Assembly (NCBI GenBank): GCA_022711195.1
Contig: JAKLFN010000075.1
Span: 1 to 9,630, forward strand
From: Bacteroidota bacterium
GTDB taxonomy: Bacteria > Bacteroidota > Bacteroidia > Bacteroidales > VadinHA17
Direction of reading: 5' to 3'
Length of the DNA: 9,630 bases
Every line of letters begins with the position of its first letter. Within the stretch, counting starts at the first letter, position 1. The notes beneath the pieces are model-generated. The model was not told the DNA's origin and did not search any database. It saw only the letters and a list, made by a program, of their open reading frames with translations. This document shows, one piece after another, positions 1-7,084 of the stretch. Position numbers and translations under genes: made by a program.

Positions 1-1204
1 GTTCAAAAGAGGAAACGATATAATAAATTTTCATGCCAGGGAATTTACCCGGGAGCTGGATAAGCTTTCGGGGGATATGCTGCTGACAGCCAATATCCCT
101 CTCGGGGAAAATCTGGGTAATCTTCATATTGAAACCGGCAAAGATTTCTCCGACAAGGTAAGTGCTTCCTTCCCGGAAAGGACCTCCGATCATCGTATAC
201 TTGCCATTGCCGATTACGTTTGCACTTCGAACAAAGACAAGACAGTAGTTCTTATTACGAAGGATATCAACCTCAGGATGAAAGCCAAGTCGCTGGGAAT
301 CATTGCCCAGGACTATGAGAATGATAAGGTCGCCAATATCGACGATCTGTATAAAGGAATAACAGTAATGGAAGGCGTCGACCAGGAGCTGATCAGCAAA
401 TTATATGAGGTTCCTGAAGGTGTCAGTGCAGAGGAATTCAGGCTTGAAGGTGACCTGAAGGGACACCAGTTTTTTATTATGAAAAACAATGGCTCAAGCG
501 CCCTGGCACATTATAATCCTGTAAATAAACAGCTCAACAGGGTAATAAAACAGACAACCTATGGCATTGATCCGAGAAATGCAGAACAGACTTTTGCTCT
601 CGATGCGCTGTCGAATCCCGACATACAGCTTGTATCGCTGACGGGTAAGGCCGGAACGGGAAAAACCCTTCTTGCCCTGGCTGCAGCCCTGGCCCAGCAT
701 AAAAGATATAAACAGATTTTCCTTGCAAGGCCTATCGTCCCTCTTGCAAACCGTGATCTCGGGTTCCTGCCCGGGGATGTAAAAGAAAAAATGGATCCTT
801 ATATGCAGCCCCTGTACGACAATCTTACAGTCATCAAGCATAAATTCAGCCATCAGAGCCCTGAATTCATCAGGATAAACGAAATGATGAAGGAAGAAAA
901 GCTGGTCATTACACCTCTTGCCTACATCAGGGGACGCAGCCTTTCCAGCATATTCTTCATTGTCGACGAGGCACAGAACCTGACACCTCATGAGATAAAA
1001 ACTATTATTACAAGGGCCGGTGAAGGCACAAAGATGGTTTTCACAGGTGATATCGAACAGATAGATTCTCCATACCTCGACACTGCATCCAACGGACTCA
1101 GCTATCTGTCGGACAAGATGAAAAACCAGGATATTTTTGCCCATGTCAACCTGGTCAAGGGAGAAAGAAGCTTCCTTGCTGAACTTGCCAGTAAACTCCT
1201 TTAA
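1..1204 (+). CDS. PIN-domain/PhoH-family ATPase fusion (PhoH2-like), 5' partial
   Basis: A cytoplasmic NTPase of the PhoH family joined to an N-terminal PIN nuclease domain. The frame is open to base 2, giving 400 visible residues. The ATG at 77 is internal to the PIN domain, so the true start lies upstream of the window. The C-terminal part of the PIN domain covers about 77-400, with the conserved acidic motifs DHRIL and TKDINLR and a closing AQDYENDKV. The PhoH ATPase covers about 560-1195, with Walker A GKAGTGKT at 644-667, the family signature ARPIVPL followed by LGFLPGD, and Walker B IVDEAQ near 959-976, then FTGDIEQID. In mycobacteria the same PIN-PhoH architecture has been described as an RNA helicase/ribonuclease, so a role in RNA turnover is the best inference, but the substrate here is unknown. 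It ends 11 bases before the next gene and leads the visible operon. The family call is secure and the biological role is not. Confidence 0.93.
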   Translation, partial: FKRGNDIINFHAREFTRELDKLSGDMLLTANIPLGENLGNLHIETGKDFSDKVSASFPERTSDHRILAIADYVCTSNKDKTVVLITKDINLRMKAKSLGIIAQDYENDKVANIDDLYKGITVMEGVDQELISKLYEVPEGVSAEEFRLEGDLKGHQFFIMKNNGSSALAHYNPVNKQLNRVIKQTTYGIDPRNAEQTFALDALSNPDIQLVSLTGKAGTGKTLLALAAALAQHKRYKQIFLARPIVPLANRDLGFLPGDVKEKMDPYMQPLYDNLTVIKHKFSHQSPEFIRINEMMKEEKLVITPLAYIRGRSLSSIFFIVDEAQNLTPHEIKTIITRAGEGTKMVFTGDIEQIDSPYLDTASNGLSYLSDKMKNQDIFAHVNLVKGERSFLAELASKLL

Positions 1205-1215
1205 TTTAACTATAT

Positions 1216-1890
1216 ATGAAAATCAGGACACTCATAATGATGGCAGCTGCCATGTTAGTTTTGGCTGGCACTGTACAGGGACAGCCAAAACAATCGAAAG
1301 AGAAACAAAGCAGGAAAGCCAAACCAGAGACAGTCAGGTTGTTCAACGGCAAAGACCTGAAAAACTGGGCCTTTCACCTGAAAGATCCTTCTGTTGATCC
1401 CTCGGGTGTATTCTCCGTCAAAAATGGCGTGATAAATATCAAAGGAGAACCATTCGGTTATATGCGCACTAAAGAAAGTTTCAGCGACTATACTCTCACC
1501 CTCGAATGGCGCTGGCCTTCAGAGCCAACCAATAGCGGGGTTTTTGTGCATGCACAGCTTCCCGATACCATCTGGCCCAGGTGTATTGAATGTCAGCTCA
1601 AGGCAGGCAGCGCCGGCGATTTCGTGTGCATGAACGGAGCTGATATGAACGAACGCAAAGATAAAGCCGTGAGGTCGGTGAAGAAACTTGCCGGATCATC
1701 AGAAAAGCCTGCAGGCGAATGGAATAAAATGGAGGTTACATGCTTATCCAATACCATAACCGTCAGTGTTAACGGAATCCTTCAGAACAAGGCAACCGGG
1801 CTGAATATCAATAGCGGCCATATCTGCCTTCAGAGTGAAGGTAAAGACCTGGAATTCAGGAATGTGGTTGTTGTGAAACATAAAAAATGA
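1216..1890 (+). CDS. Secreted DUF1080 (3-keto-disaccharide hydrolase family) protein
   Basis: A 224-residue exported protein made of a single DUF1080 domain (Pfam PF06439), a concanavalin-like beta-sandwich family. Some members have been annotated as 3-keto-disaccharide hydrolases. The N-terminus is a standard Sec signal peptide, with positive residues at 2-4, a hydrophobic core at about 6-20 and likely cleavage after VQG at 20-22. No lipobox cysteine is present, so a soluble periplasmic location is likely. Family motifs are LFNGKDLKNW (42-51), NSGVFVH (106-112), IECQLKAG (124-131), GHICLQSEG (201-209) and a closing EFRNV. The length fits a stand-alone domain. It lies 11 bases after the phoH-like gene, and its stop overlaps the mtaB start as ATGA, which suggests translational coupling. 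No carbohydrate-use genes (SusC/SusD, oxidoreductase) surround it, so the substrate cannot be inferred. Confidence 0.88.
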   Translation: MKIRTLIMMAAAMLVLAGTVQGQPKQSKEKQSRKAKPETVRLFNGKDLKNWAFHLKDPSVDPSGVFSVKNGVINIKGEPFGYMRTKESFSDYTLTLEWRWPSEPTNSGVFVHAQLPDTIWPRCIECQLKAGSAGDFVCMNGADMNERKDKAVRSVKKLAGSSEKPAGEWNKMEVTCLSNTITVSVNGILQNKATGLNINSGHICLQSEGKDLEFRNVVVVKHKK

Positions 1891-3191
1891 ATGACGAAAA
1901 AATAAAAGTCGCTTTTCACACCCTCGGCTGCAAGCTGAATTTTACCGAAACATCAACAATAGCCAGGTCATTCCCTGAAGATAAGTTCGAACGGGTTCCT
2001 GCCGGCAAAAAAGCCGACATATATATTATTAATACCTGTTCTGTTACAGACACAGCCGACAAAAAATGCAAACAGGCTATCAGGAAGTTTATAAACCAGT
2101 CGCCTGAGGCATTTATCGCAGTGGTAGGCTGCTATGCCCAATTGAACCCTTCCGAAATAGCCTCCATCCCCGGGGTCGATCTTGTTCTTGGTATTAATGA
2201 AAAGTTCGATGTCGCTCAATATTTCACAGGCAACAAAGCGATAAAACAGCCCGAGATACACTCCTGTGAATTAACTTCTTCGGAAAGATTCGTTCATTCA
2301 TACTCTTCAGGCGACAGGACCCGCTCCTTCCTGAAGGTACAGGATGGATGCGATTATCATTGTTCCTACTGCACAATTCCTCTCGCACGTGGGGCAAGCA
2401 GAAATCCGTCGATTGAGACACTTCTTGCAGAGACTGCCCTGATAGCATCTAAAGGAGTAAAGGAAATCGTTGTAACAGGAGTGAACATTGGCGATTTCGG
2501 AAAGTCGACAGGCGATGACTTTAAAACGCTCATGAAGGAACTCATCAAAACCGAAGGAATAGAGCGGTTCAGAATTTCATCAATCGAGCCAAACCTCCTT
2601 ACAGATGAACTCCTGGTAATGTTGGCAGGAGAATCAAAAATTTTACCCCATTTCCATATCCCGCTGCAAAGCGGATGCAACAGGATACTGGCACTCATGG
2701 GAAGAAGGTATAAGAGAGAATTATTTTCAGAGAGGGTAAATCGAATAAAAGAGTTAATTCCCATGGCAGGTATCGGTGCTGATGTAATTGTCGGCTTCCC
2801 GGGTGAAACAAGCGCCGATTTCGACGAGACCTATGAATTTCTGAGGGCTACACCCCTGTCCTACCTCCATGTTTTCAGCTATTCGGGGAGACCAAACACA
2901 AAAGCAGACCAGATGCCCGGAAAAATAAATAGCAGCACAAAGGAAGAAAGAAGCAAGCTGCTCATCAGTCTCTCACAATCGAAACACAGGGAATTCATGA
3001 ATCAAAATACCGGCCATGAAGCATTTGTCCTGTTTGAAAAATCCCGTACCGGGGGCATGATCACAGGTTATACCGGGAATTACCTCCGGGTCGAATATCC
3101 ATGGGATCAGAAGCTGGCAGGACAAATTAAAAAGGTAAAGCTCACTGGCATTTCTGAGAATGAAAGGATGAGCATACAAATAATTCAATAG
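1887..3191 (+). CDS. mtaB: tRNA (N6-threonylcarbamoyladenosine(37)-C2)-methylthiotransferase MtaB
   Basis: A radical-SAM methylthiotransferase of 434 residues. MtaB converts t6A37 to ms2t6A37 in ANN-decoding tRNAs, improving decoding accuracy in the cytoplasm. The N-terminal UPF0004 domain has its three cluster-binding cysteines, C15 (TLGCKLN), C51 (NTCSVTD) and C82 (VVGCYAQ). The radical-SAM motif CxxxCxxC is at C155, C159 and C162 (DGCDYHCSYCTIPLARG). A TRAM-like C-terminal segment from about residue 370 carries GYTGNYLRVEY. The TLGCKLN start and the CTIPLARG variant favour the MtaB (B. subtilis YqeV-like) subfamily over MiaB or RimO. The ATG at 1887 overlaps the upstream stop by 4 bases, and the next gene begins 2 bases after this stop. 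All residues needed for two Fe-S clusters are present, so it should be active. Confidence 0.95.
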   Translation: MNDEKIKVAFHTLGCKLNFTETSTIARSFPEDKFERVPAGKKADIYIINTCSVTDTADKKCKQAIRKFINQSPEAFIAVVGCYAQLNPSEIASIPGVDLVLGINEKFDVAQYFTGNKAIKQPEIHSCELTSSERFVHSYSSGDRTRSFLKVQDGCDYHCSYCTIPLARGASRNPSIETLLAETALIASKGVKEIVVTGVNIGDFGKSTGDDFKTLMKELIKTEGIERFRISSIEPNLLTDELLVMLAGESKILPHFHIPLQSGCNRILALMGRRYKRELFSERVNRIKELIPMAGIGADVIVGFPGETSADFDETYEFLRATPLSYLHVFSYSGRPNTKADQMPGKINSSTKEERSKLLISLSQSKHREFMNQNTGHEAFVLFEKSRTGGMITGYTGNYLRVEYPWDQKLAGQIKKVKLTGISENERMSIQIIQ

Positions 3192-3193
3192 AA

Positions 3194-3988
3194 ATGATCG
3201 ACTTAGAAAAAATTACTGACCAGATAGAGGCAGCAGCACTTCAGGCTGAAAAATTTATTATTCAGGAAGCAGGTCGTTTTGAAAAGAAAGATACTGAAAC
3301 GAAAGGATTGCACGACTTTGTTTCTTATGTCGATAAGGGATCCGAGGTGATGCTTGCTGAAATGCTTAAAAAGATTCTTCCAGAGGCGGGATTTATTGCA
3401 GAGGAGGGTACTGTCTCAAAGAAAGGACCCAGGTATAACTGGATCATCGATCCACTTGACGGGACTACTAATTTTGTACACGGCATTCATCCTTATGCCA
3501 TCAGTATAGCCCTCGCCGAAAATGGTGAACCAGTGGCAGGGGTTGTTTGCAATGTAAACGGAAACGAACTGTTCAAAGCCTGGAAGAAAGGAGGCTCCTG
3601 GCTGAATGGCAGGAGAATACATGCATCTTCGGCTACCTGCCTGGCTGACAGCCTTGTGGCTACCGGCTTCCCTTACAACGATTTCAGCAGGCTCAGTAAG
3701 TATATGAAATCGCTTACACACTTCTGCAAAACGACACACGGAATAAGAAGACTCGGTTCAGCATCGATTGACCTTGCCTACGTTGCATGCGGAAAGTTTG
3801 AGGCATTTTATGAATATGATCTTAAAATCTGGGATGTGGCCGCGGGAAATCTTCTTGTACGTGAAGCAGGCGGACGGGTATCAGACTTTTCCGGCAATGA
3901 AAAGCTGCTCAACGGTAGTGAAATAGTCGCAGCCTGTCATAATGTTTTTCCTGAGTTTCTGGAAAATGTCAGTAAATTTATGGTGTAA
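3194..3988 (+). CDS. Inositol monophosphatase family protein (SuhB-like)
   Basis: A Mg2+-dependent phosphatase of the inositol monophosphatase/FIG superfamily, 264 residues, the usual length. The metal-binding signatures are intact: AEEGT with E70 and E71, WIIDPLDGTTNFVHG with D86, D89 and T91, and the C-terminal KIWDVAAG with D214 followed by LVREAGG. Family members hydrolyse inositol-1-phosphate or related sugar and nucleotide phosphates such as PAP. Bacterial SuhB can also act in rRNA transcription antitermination, so the substrate cannot be fixed from sequence. There is no signal peptide, so it is cytoplasmic. The ATG comes 2 bases after the mtaB stop, and 15 bases separate its stop from the acyltransferase gene. 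Its place between a tRNA-modifying enzyme and envelope genes does not settle the role. The catalytic family is certain and a suhB symbol would be speculative. Confidence 0.92.
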   Translation: MIDLEKITDQIEAAALQAEKFIIQEAGRFEKKDTETKGLHDFVSYVDKGSEVMLAEMLKKILPEAGFIAEEGTVSKKGPRYNWIIDPLDGTTNFVHGIHPYAISIALAENGEPVAGVVCNVNGNELFKAWKKGGSWLNGRRIHASSATCLADSLVATGFPYNDFSRLSKYMKSLTHFCKTTHGIRRLGSASIDLAYVACGKFEAFYEYDLKIWDVAAGNLLVREAGGRVSDFSGNEKLLNGSEIVAACHNVFPEFLENVSKFMV

Positions 3989-4003
3989 ATACGCGAAACT
4001 GAT

Positions 4004-4888
4004 ATGAGCGCCCTGGGTTATTACATCTTCTATGCCTTCAACTGGCTGGTGACTCTCCTACCTCTCAGGATCTTATATGTTTTTTCTGACATTGCATTTC
4101 TCTTTTTCTATTACTTCCCGGGGTACCGGAGAAAAGTTGTCAGGACAAACCTGCTTAACTCATTTCCTGAGAAAAGCCTGGAACAGATCATTGAAATTGA
4201 GAAAAAGTTTTATCACCATCTCTGCGATATCTTCATTGAAACTTTCAAGCTTACCCACCTTACTGCAGAGCATCTTCTTAAAAGAATGCCTCTCACCAAC
4301 CCCGGGCTGCTTAAGAAACTGTACGATGATGGACGCGATGTTGCTGCAGTCCTGGGCCATTATAATAACTGGGAGTGGCTGATGTGCCTGCCCCTCTATT
4401 CCGGGTACAATTTTGTATCCATTTACAAACCTCTGGCAAACAAGCATTTCGATCAGTTTATGATCGACAGCAGGACCAAACTTGGCATGACCGTCACACC
4501 TATGCAACATGTTGTCAGAGACATCATCTCGAACAGGAAAAACAACGTAAGGTCACTATATTCATTTCTCACTGACCAGATACCTGCAAAGGGAGATATC
4601 AGGTTCTGGACTGAATTTCTGAACCAGGAGACTGCTGTTTACCTGGGTGCAGAGAAGATTTCCTCAAAATATGATATGGCTCTGGTCTTTTTCAATGTGC
4701 AAAAGATCAGAAGAGGATATTACTCATTTACTGTGGAACTTCTACTCGAGCATACTGCCGGTCTTCCCGAACATTTTATAACAGAAACTCATGTCAAAAG
4801 GCTCGAAGAAATAATAAAAGAGCGTCCCGAATTCTGGATATGGAGCCATAAAAGATGGAAACATAAGCGTGAGCCACAGAATGATTAA
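4004..4888 (+). CDS. LpxL/HtrB-like lysophospholipid (lipid A-type) acyltransferase
   Basis: A membrane-associated acyltransferase of the LpxL/HtrB/MsbB family, 294 residues. In Gram-negative bacteria this family adds secondary acyl chains to lipid A at the inner face of the cytoplasmic membrane. The catalytic HX4E motif is present as HYNNWE (H119, E124). The family's SIYKPL segment follows at 139-144, then TDQ near 190-192 and the C-terminal RPEFWIWSHKRWK (about 274-286). Hydrophobic N-terminal segments at roughly 5-25 and 28-38 would anchor it to the membrane. The ATG follows the IMPase stop by 15 bases, and the 3' end overlaps the GT2 gene by 8 bases (20 if a GTG start is used), suggesting coupled translation. 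A late acylation of lipid A is the most likely role, but the family also includes acyltransferases for other lipids and glycolipids, and the linked GT2 gene leaves that open. Confidence 0.9.
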   Translation: MSALGYYIFYAFNWLVTLLPLRILYVFSDIAFLFFYYFPGYRRKVVRTNLLNSFPEKSLEQIIEIEKKFYHHLCDIFIETFKLTHLTAEHLLKRMPLTNPGLLKKLYDDGRDVAAVLGHYNNWEWLMCLPLYSGYNFVSIYKPLANKHFDQFMIDSRTKLGMTVTPMQHVVRDIISNRKNNVRSLYSFLTDQIPAKGDIRFWTEFLNQETAVYLGAEKISSKYDMALVFFNVQKIRRGYYSFTVELLLEHTAGLPEHFITETHVKRLEEIIKERPEFWIWSHKRWKHKREPQND

Positions 4889-5918
4889 AACAGCTGTCGT
4901 TATACTGAACTGGAACGGATCAGGCTTCCTGAAAATGTTCCTTAATAACACACTTGAGAAATCTGCTGGTCCTGGAACAACGATCTATGTTGCTGATAAT
5001 GGATCAACAGACGGATCATGCGAATGGATCGAGGAGAATCACAGGGAAGTAAATCTATTACGTTTCGATAAAAACCATGGATTTGCCGGGGGATACAATC
5101 TTGCCCTTAGTGAGATTGAAGCACAATATTATATCCTCCTGAACTCTGACATTGAGGTTACTGAGGGATGGCTGGAGCCGCTGATCAGCTATATGGACAG
5201 CAATACCGATGTTGCAGCCTGCCAGCCTCTAATTCTTTCGTTCGACCGGAAAGATCACTTTGAATATGCCGGTGCTGCCGGAGGTTATATTGATAAATAC
5301 GGATATCCTTTCTGCCGTGGCCGGATCCTCAGCCATGTTGAAGTAAATAACGGTCAGTACGATTCACTGGCTGATGTTTTCTGGGCATCGGGGGCCTGCA
5401 TGGTTGTCAGGGCATCAGCGTGGAAAGAATGCGGAGGCTTTGATGCCGATTTTTTTGCCCATATGGAAGAGATAGATCTCTGCTGGAGGTTCCACAGGAC
5501 GGGATACAGAGTAGCTTTTATTCCTGATTCCAAGGTATATCATGTAGGGGGAGGCTCCCTGCCTTATAACTCACCGTTCAAAACATACCTGAATTTCAGG
5601 AACAGCATATACCTCCTTTTTAAGAACCTGCCCGAAAGAAAATTCTCACGTATATTATTCATAAGAAAAATACTGGATGGACTGGCAGCAATATTTTTTC
5701 TTATGAAAGGAGACTTGAAAAATTTTATCGCCGTCTGGAAGGCACACAGGCATGCCGTAAGGGAAAGGACTTCACTGATAGAGAAAAGAGCTCGTGTCAG
5801 ATCCCTTGGGAACAGGGATCCTGAAAATCTTATTTTGAACAAAAGCATTGTTTATGAGTTTTATGTTAAAAGAAAAAAAACATACAATAATATAATTCAC
5901 GAAATTCCCATTAAATGA
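4881..5918 (+). CDS. Family 2 glycosyltransferase (rhamnosyltransferase-like)
   Basis: An inverting GT-A fold glycosyltransferase of the GT2 family, resembling WbbL-type rhamnosyltransferases. From ATG 4881 it is 345 residues. The N-terminus has VVILNWNG (6-13), the nucleotide-sugar site VADNGSTDGS (37-46), GFAGGYN, and the DxD-like LLNSDIEV (86-93). The acceptor-side SGACMVVR (170-177) and the catalytic-loop motif HMEEIDLCWR (194-203) follow. A hydrophobic patch at about 258-276 may be membrane-associated, and the C-terminus is strongly basic. The frame also offers a GTG start at 4869, but ATG 4881 places the VVILNWNG strand at the usual distance from the N-terminus and is preferred. It overlaps the acyltransferase by 8 bases and the phosphoesterase by 4 (ATGA). 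The sugar donor and acceptor cannot be read from sequence. A link to a lipid or surface glycan is inferred from the neighbours. Confidence 0.9.
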   Translation: MIKTAVVILNWNGSGFLKMFLNNTLEKSAGPGTTIYVADNGSTDGSCEWIEENHREVNLLRFDKNHGFAGGYNLALSEIEAQYYILLNSDIEVTEGWLEPLISYMDSNTDVAACQPLILSFDRKDHFEYAGAAGGYIDKYGYPFCRGRILSHVEVNNGQYDSLADVFWASGACMVVRASAWKECGGFDADFFAHMEEIDLCWRFHRTGYRVAFIPDSKVYHVGGGSLPYNSPFKTYLNFRNSIYLLFKNLPERKFSRILFIRKILDGLAAIFFLMKGDLKNFIAVWKAHRHAVRERTSLIEKRARVRSLGNRDPENLILNKSIVYEFYVKRKKTYNNIIHEIPIK

Positions 5919-7072
5919 AGTCCTCCCAGCTGATTATCTTTCTGGCAGTCGTTTTTACAGTTTATTTTGGTGGCAACGCATATATCTTTTTCAAGGGTTA
6001 TAATGCAATACCGGCCATCAGGGAAAACCGGTGGCTCTATACAATTTTGTTTATTACTCTTGCGATAACTTTTATCATTGCCAAGGTCCTTGAATCACGC
6101 CATTCCACGGTCTTTTCCGATGTCCTGAATATAATAGGAGGCTTCTGGATGGCCTTCCTGGTATATGGATTTTTCTTCTTTATCCTTTCCGATCTGATAA
6201 GCCTGCTGCTTAGGATCCCCGGGATAATCAATACAACCAACATTGCAGATTTCAGGAAATGGTCGTTTGTAACAGTTGTCTCGGTTTCAATAGTTCTTAT
6301 TGCCGGTGGATTTATCAACGCAATAATTCCAAAAGTAAGGGAGTATAATATAACTATCCCAAAAGTTACCGATGGTATACAAAGGTTAAGAGTGGCAGCT
6401 GTTTCGGATATCCACTTGGGCAGTATAATACGGAAGAGAAGCATGAATAAGCTCTCTGAAATCCTTGAGCAGCAGAAGCCCGACGTGATCTTCCTCCTTG
6501 GAGATATAATTGACGGTGAGATGGGGCCTGTTCTGCGGGGTGACCTGCTTCAATATCTTAAGGTTCCCGTAACAAATGACGGCCTCTTTGCGATCACAGG
6601 CAACCACGAGTTTATTGGCGGTGCAAAGAAAACTATCCCATATATCGAAAGCAAGGGAATACGTGTTTTGAAGGATGAATTGGTATTGCTTCCGGGTGGA
6701 ATACAGGTTGCAGGAAGGACCGACAGGGATTCGAAACGGTTCTATTCAAAAGAGAGGAAGCCTCTTGAGGAATTACTGGAAACAACCGATCGAAGGTATC
6801 CGGTTATTGTTCTCGATCACCAGCCGGTAAACATCGATGAAGCTGTCAGAAATAATGTCGACCTTCAGCTTTCAGGACATACCCATAATGGTCAGTTCTG
6901 GCCACTGAACTACTTTACCAGGGCAATTTACGAAGTCAGCTACGGATATAAGAAGATTGGCAATACACAGATCATTGTTTCTTCAGGTTTCGGAATATGG
7001 GGTCCGAGAATAAGATCGGCGAGCAGGTCGGAAATACTTGTAATAAATATCAGTTTCGAAGGAAGTATTTAG
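5915..7072 (+). CDS. Membrane-anchored calcineurin-like metallophosphoesterase (YkuE-like)
   Basis: A binuclear-metal phosphoesterase (Pfam PF00149) of 385 residues with an N-terminal membrane region. Four hydrophobic segments are visible at about 5-26, 40-58, 72-99 and 117-137. The catalytic domain starts near 155 and has every expected metal ligand: VSDIHLG (D165, H167), LLGDIID (D197), TGNHEF (N230, H231), DHQP (H302) and SGHTHNGQ (H322, H324). The domain resembles B. subtilis YkuE and the broad group of membrane metallophosphoesterases in Bacteroidota, none with a settled physiological substrate as far as I know. The loop charges do not decide which side of the membrane the active site faces. 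The ATG overlaps the GT2 stop as ATGA. Position beside an LpxL-like enzyme raises the possibility of a lipid-linked phosphate substrate (compare LpxH/LpxG, same superfamily), but this is inference only. Confidence 0.9.
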   Translation: MKSSQLIIFLAVVFTVYFGGNAYIFFKGYNAIPAIRENRWLYTILFITLAITFIIAKVLESRHSTVFSDVLNIIGGFWMAFLVYGFFFFILSDLISLLLRIPGIINTTNIADFRKWSFVTVVSVSIVLIAGGFINAIIPKVREYNITIPKVTDGIQRLRVAAVSDIHLGSIIRKRSMNKLSEILEQQKPDVIFLLGDIIDGEMGPVLRGDLLQYLKVPVTNDGLFAITGNHEFIGGAKKTIPYIESKGIRVLKDELVLLPGGIQVAGRTDRDSKRFYSKERKPLEELLETTDRRYPVIVLDHQPVNIDEAVRNNVDLQLSGHTHNGQFWPLNYFTRAIYEVSYGYKKIGNTQIIVSSGFGIWGPRIRSASRSEILVINISFEGSI

Positions 7073-7084
7073 CTCCTGGCTGCT

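Noticed and set aside
1132..1139. TATTTTTG, a match to the Bacteroidota -7 promoter element TAnnTTTG, about 80 bases before the DUF1080 gene
   Set aside because: No TTTG-like -33 element occurs at the proper distance upstream, the match lies in conserved PhoH coding sequence, and a similar chance match (TAATTTTG) occurs inside the IMPase gene near 3468.
494..1144. Long minus-strand open frame (216 codons) inside the phoH-like gene
   Set aside because: It lies fully antisense to a strongly conserved PhoH ATPase, its translation shows no recognisable motif, and it is explained by codon bias on the opposite strand.
1137..1397. Plus-strand 86-codon open frame bridging the phoH end and the DUF1080 start
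   Set aside because: It is out of frame with both well-supported genes, its translation resembles no family, and it would displace a clear signal peptide start.
4077..4575. Two plus-strand open frames (101 and 66 codons) inside the acyltransferase gene
   Set aside because: Both are out-of-frame shadows of a gene with an intact HX4E motif and full family length. Neither shows a frameshifted continuation of the protein.
5800..5820. Inverted repeat GATCCC/GGGATC with a 9-base spacer near the 3' end of the GT2 gene
   Set aside because: The stem is only 6 bp with no T tract directly after it, and the reading frame continues through it, so it is unlikely to be a terminator.
5868..5882. Run of eight A residues near the GT2 3' end, possible slippage or frameshift site
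   Set aside because: It encodes ordinary Lys/Arg codons in a basic C-terminal tail, the frame is intact to a stop that overlaps the next gene normally, and there is no second conserved frame.
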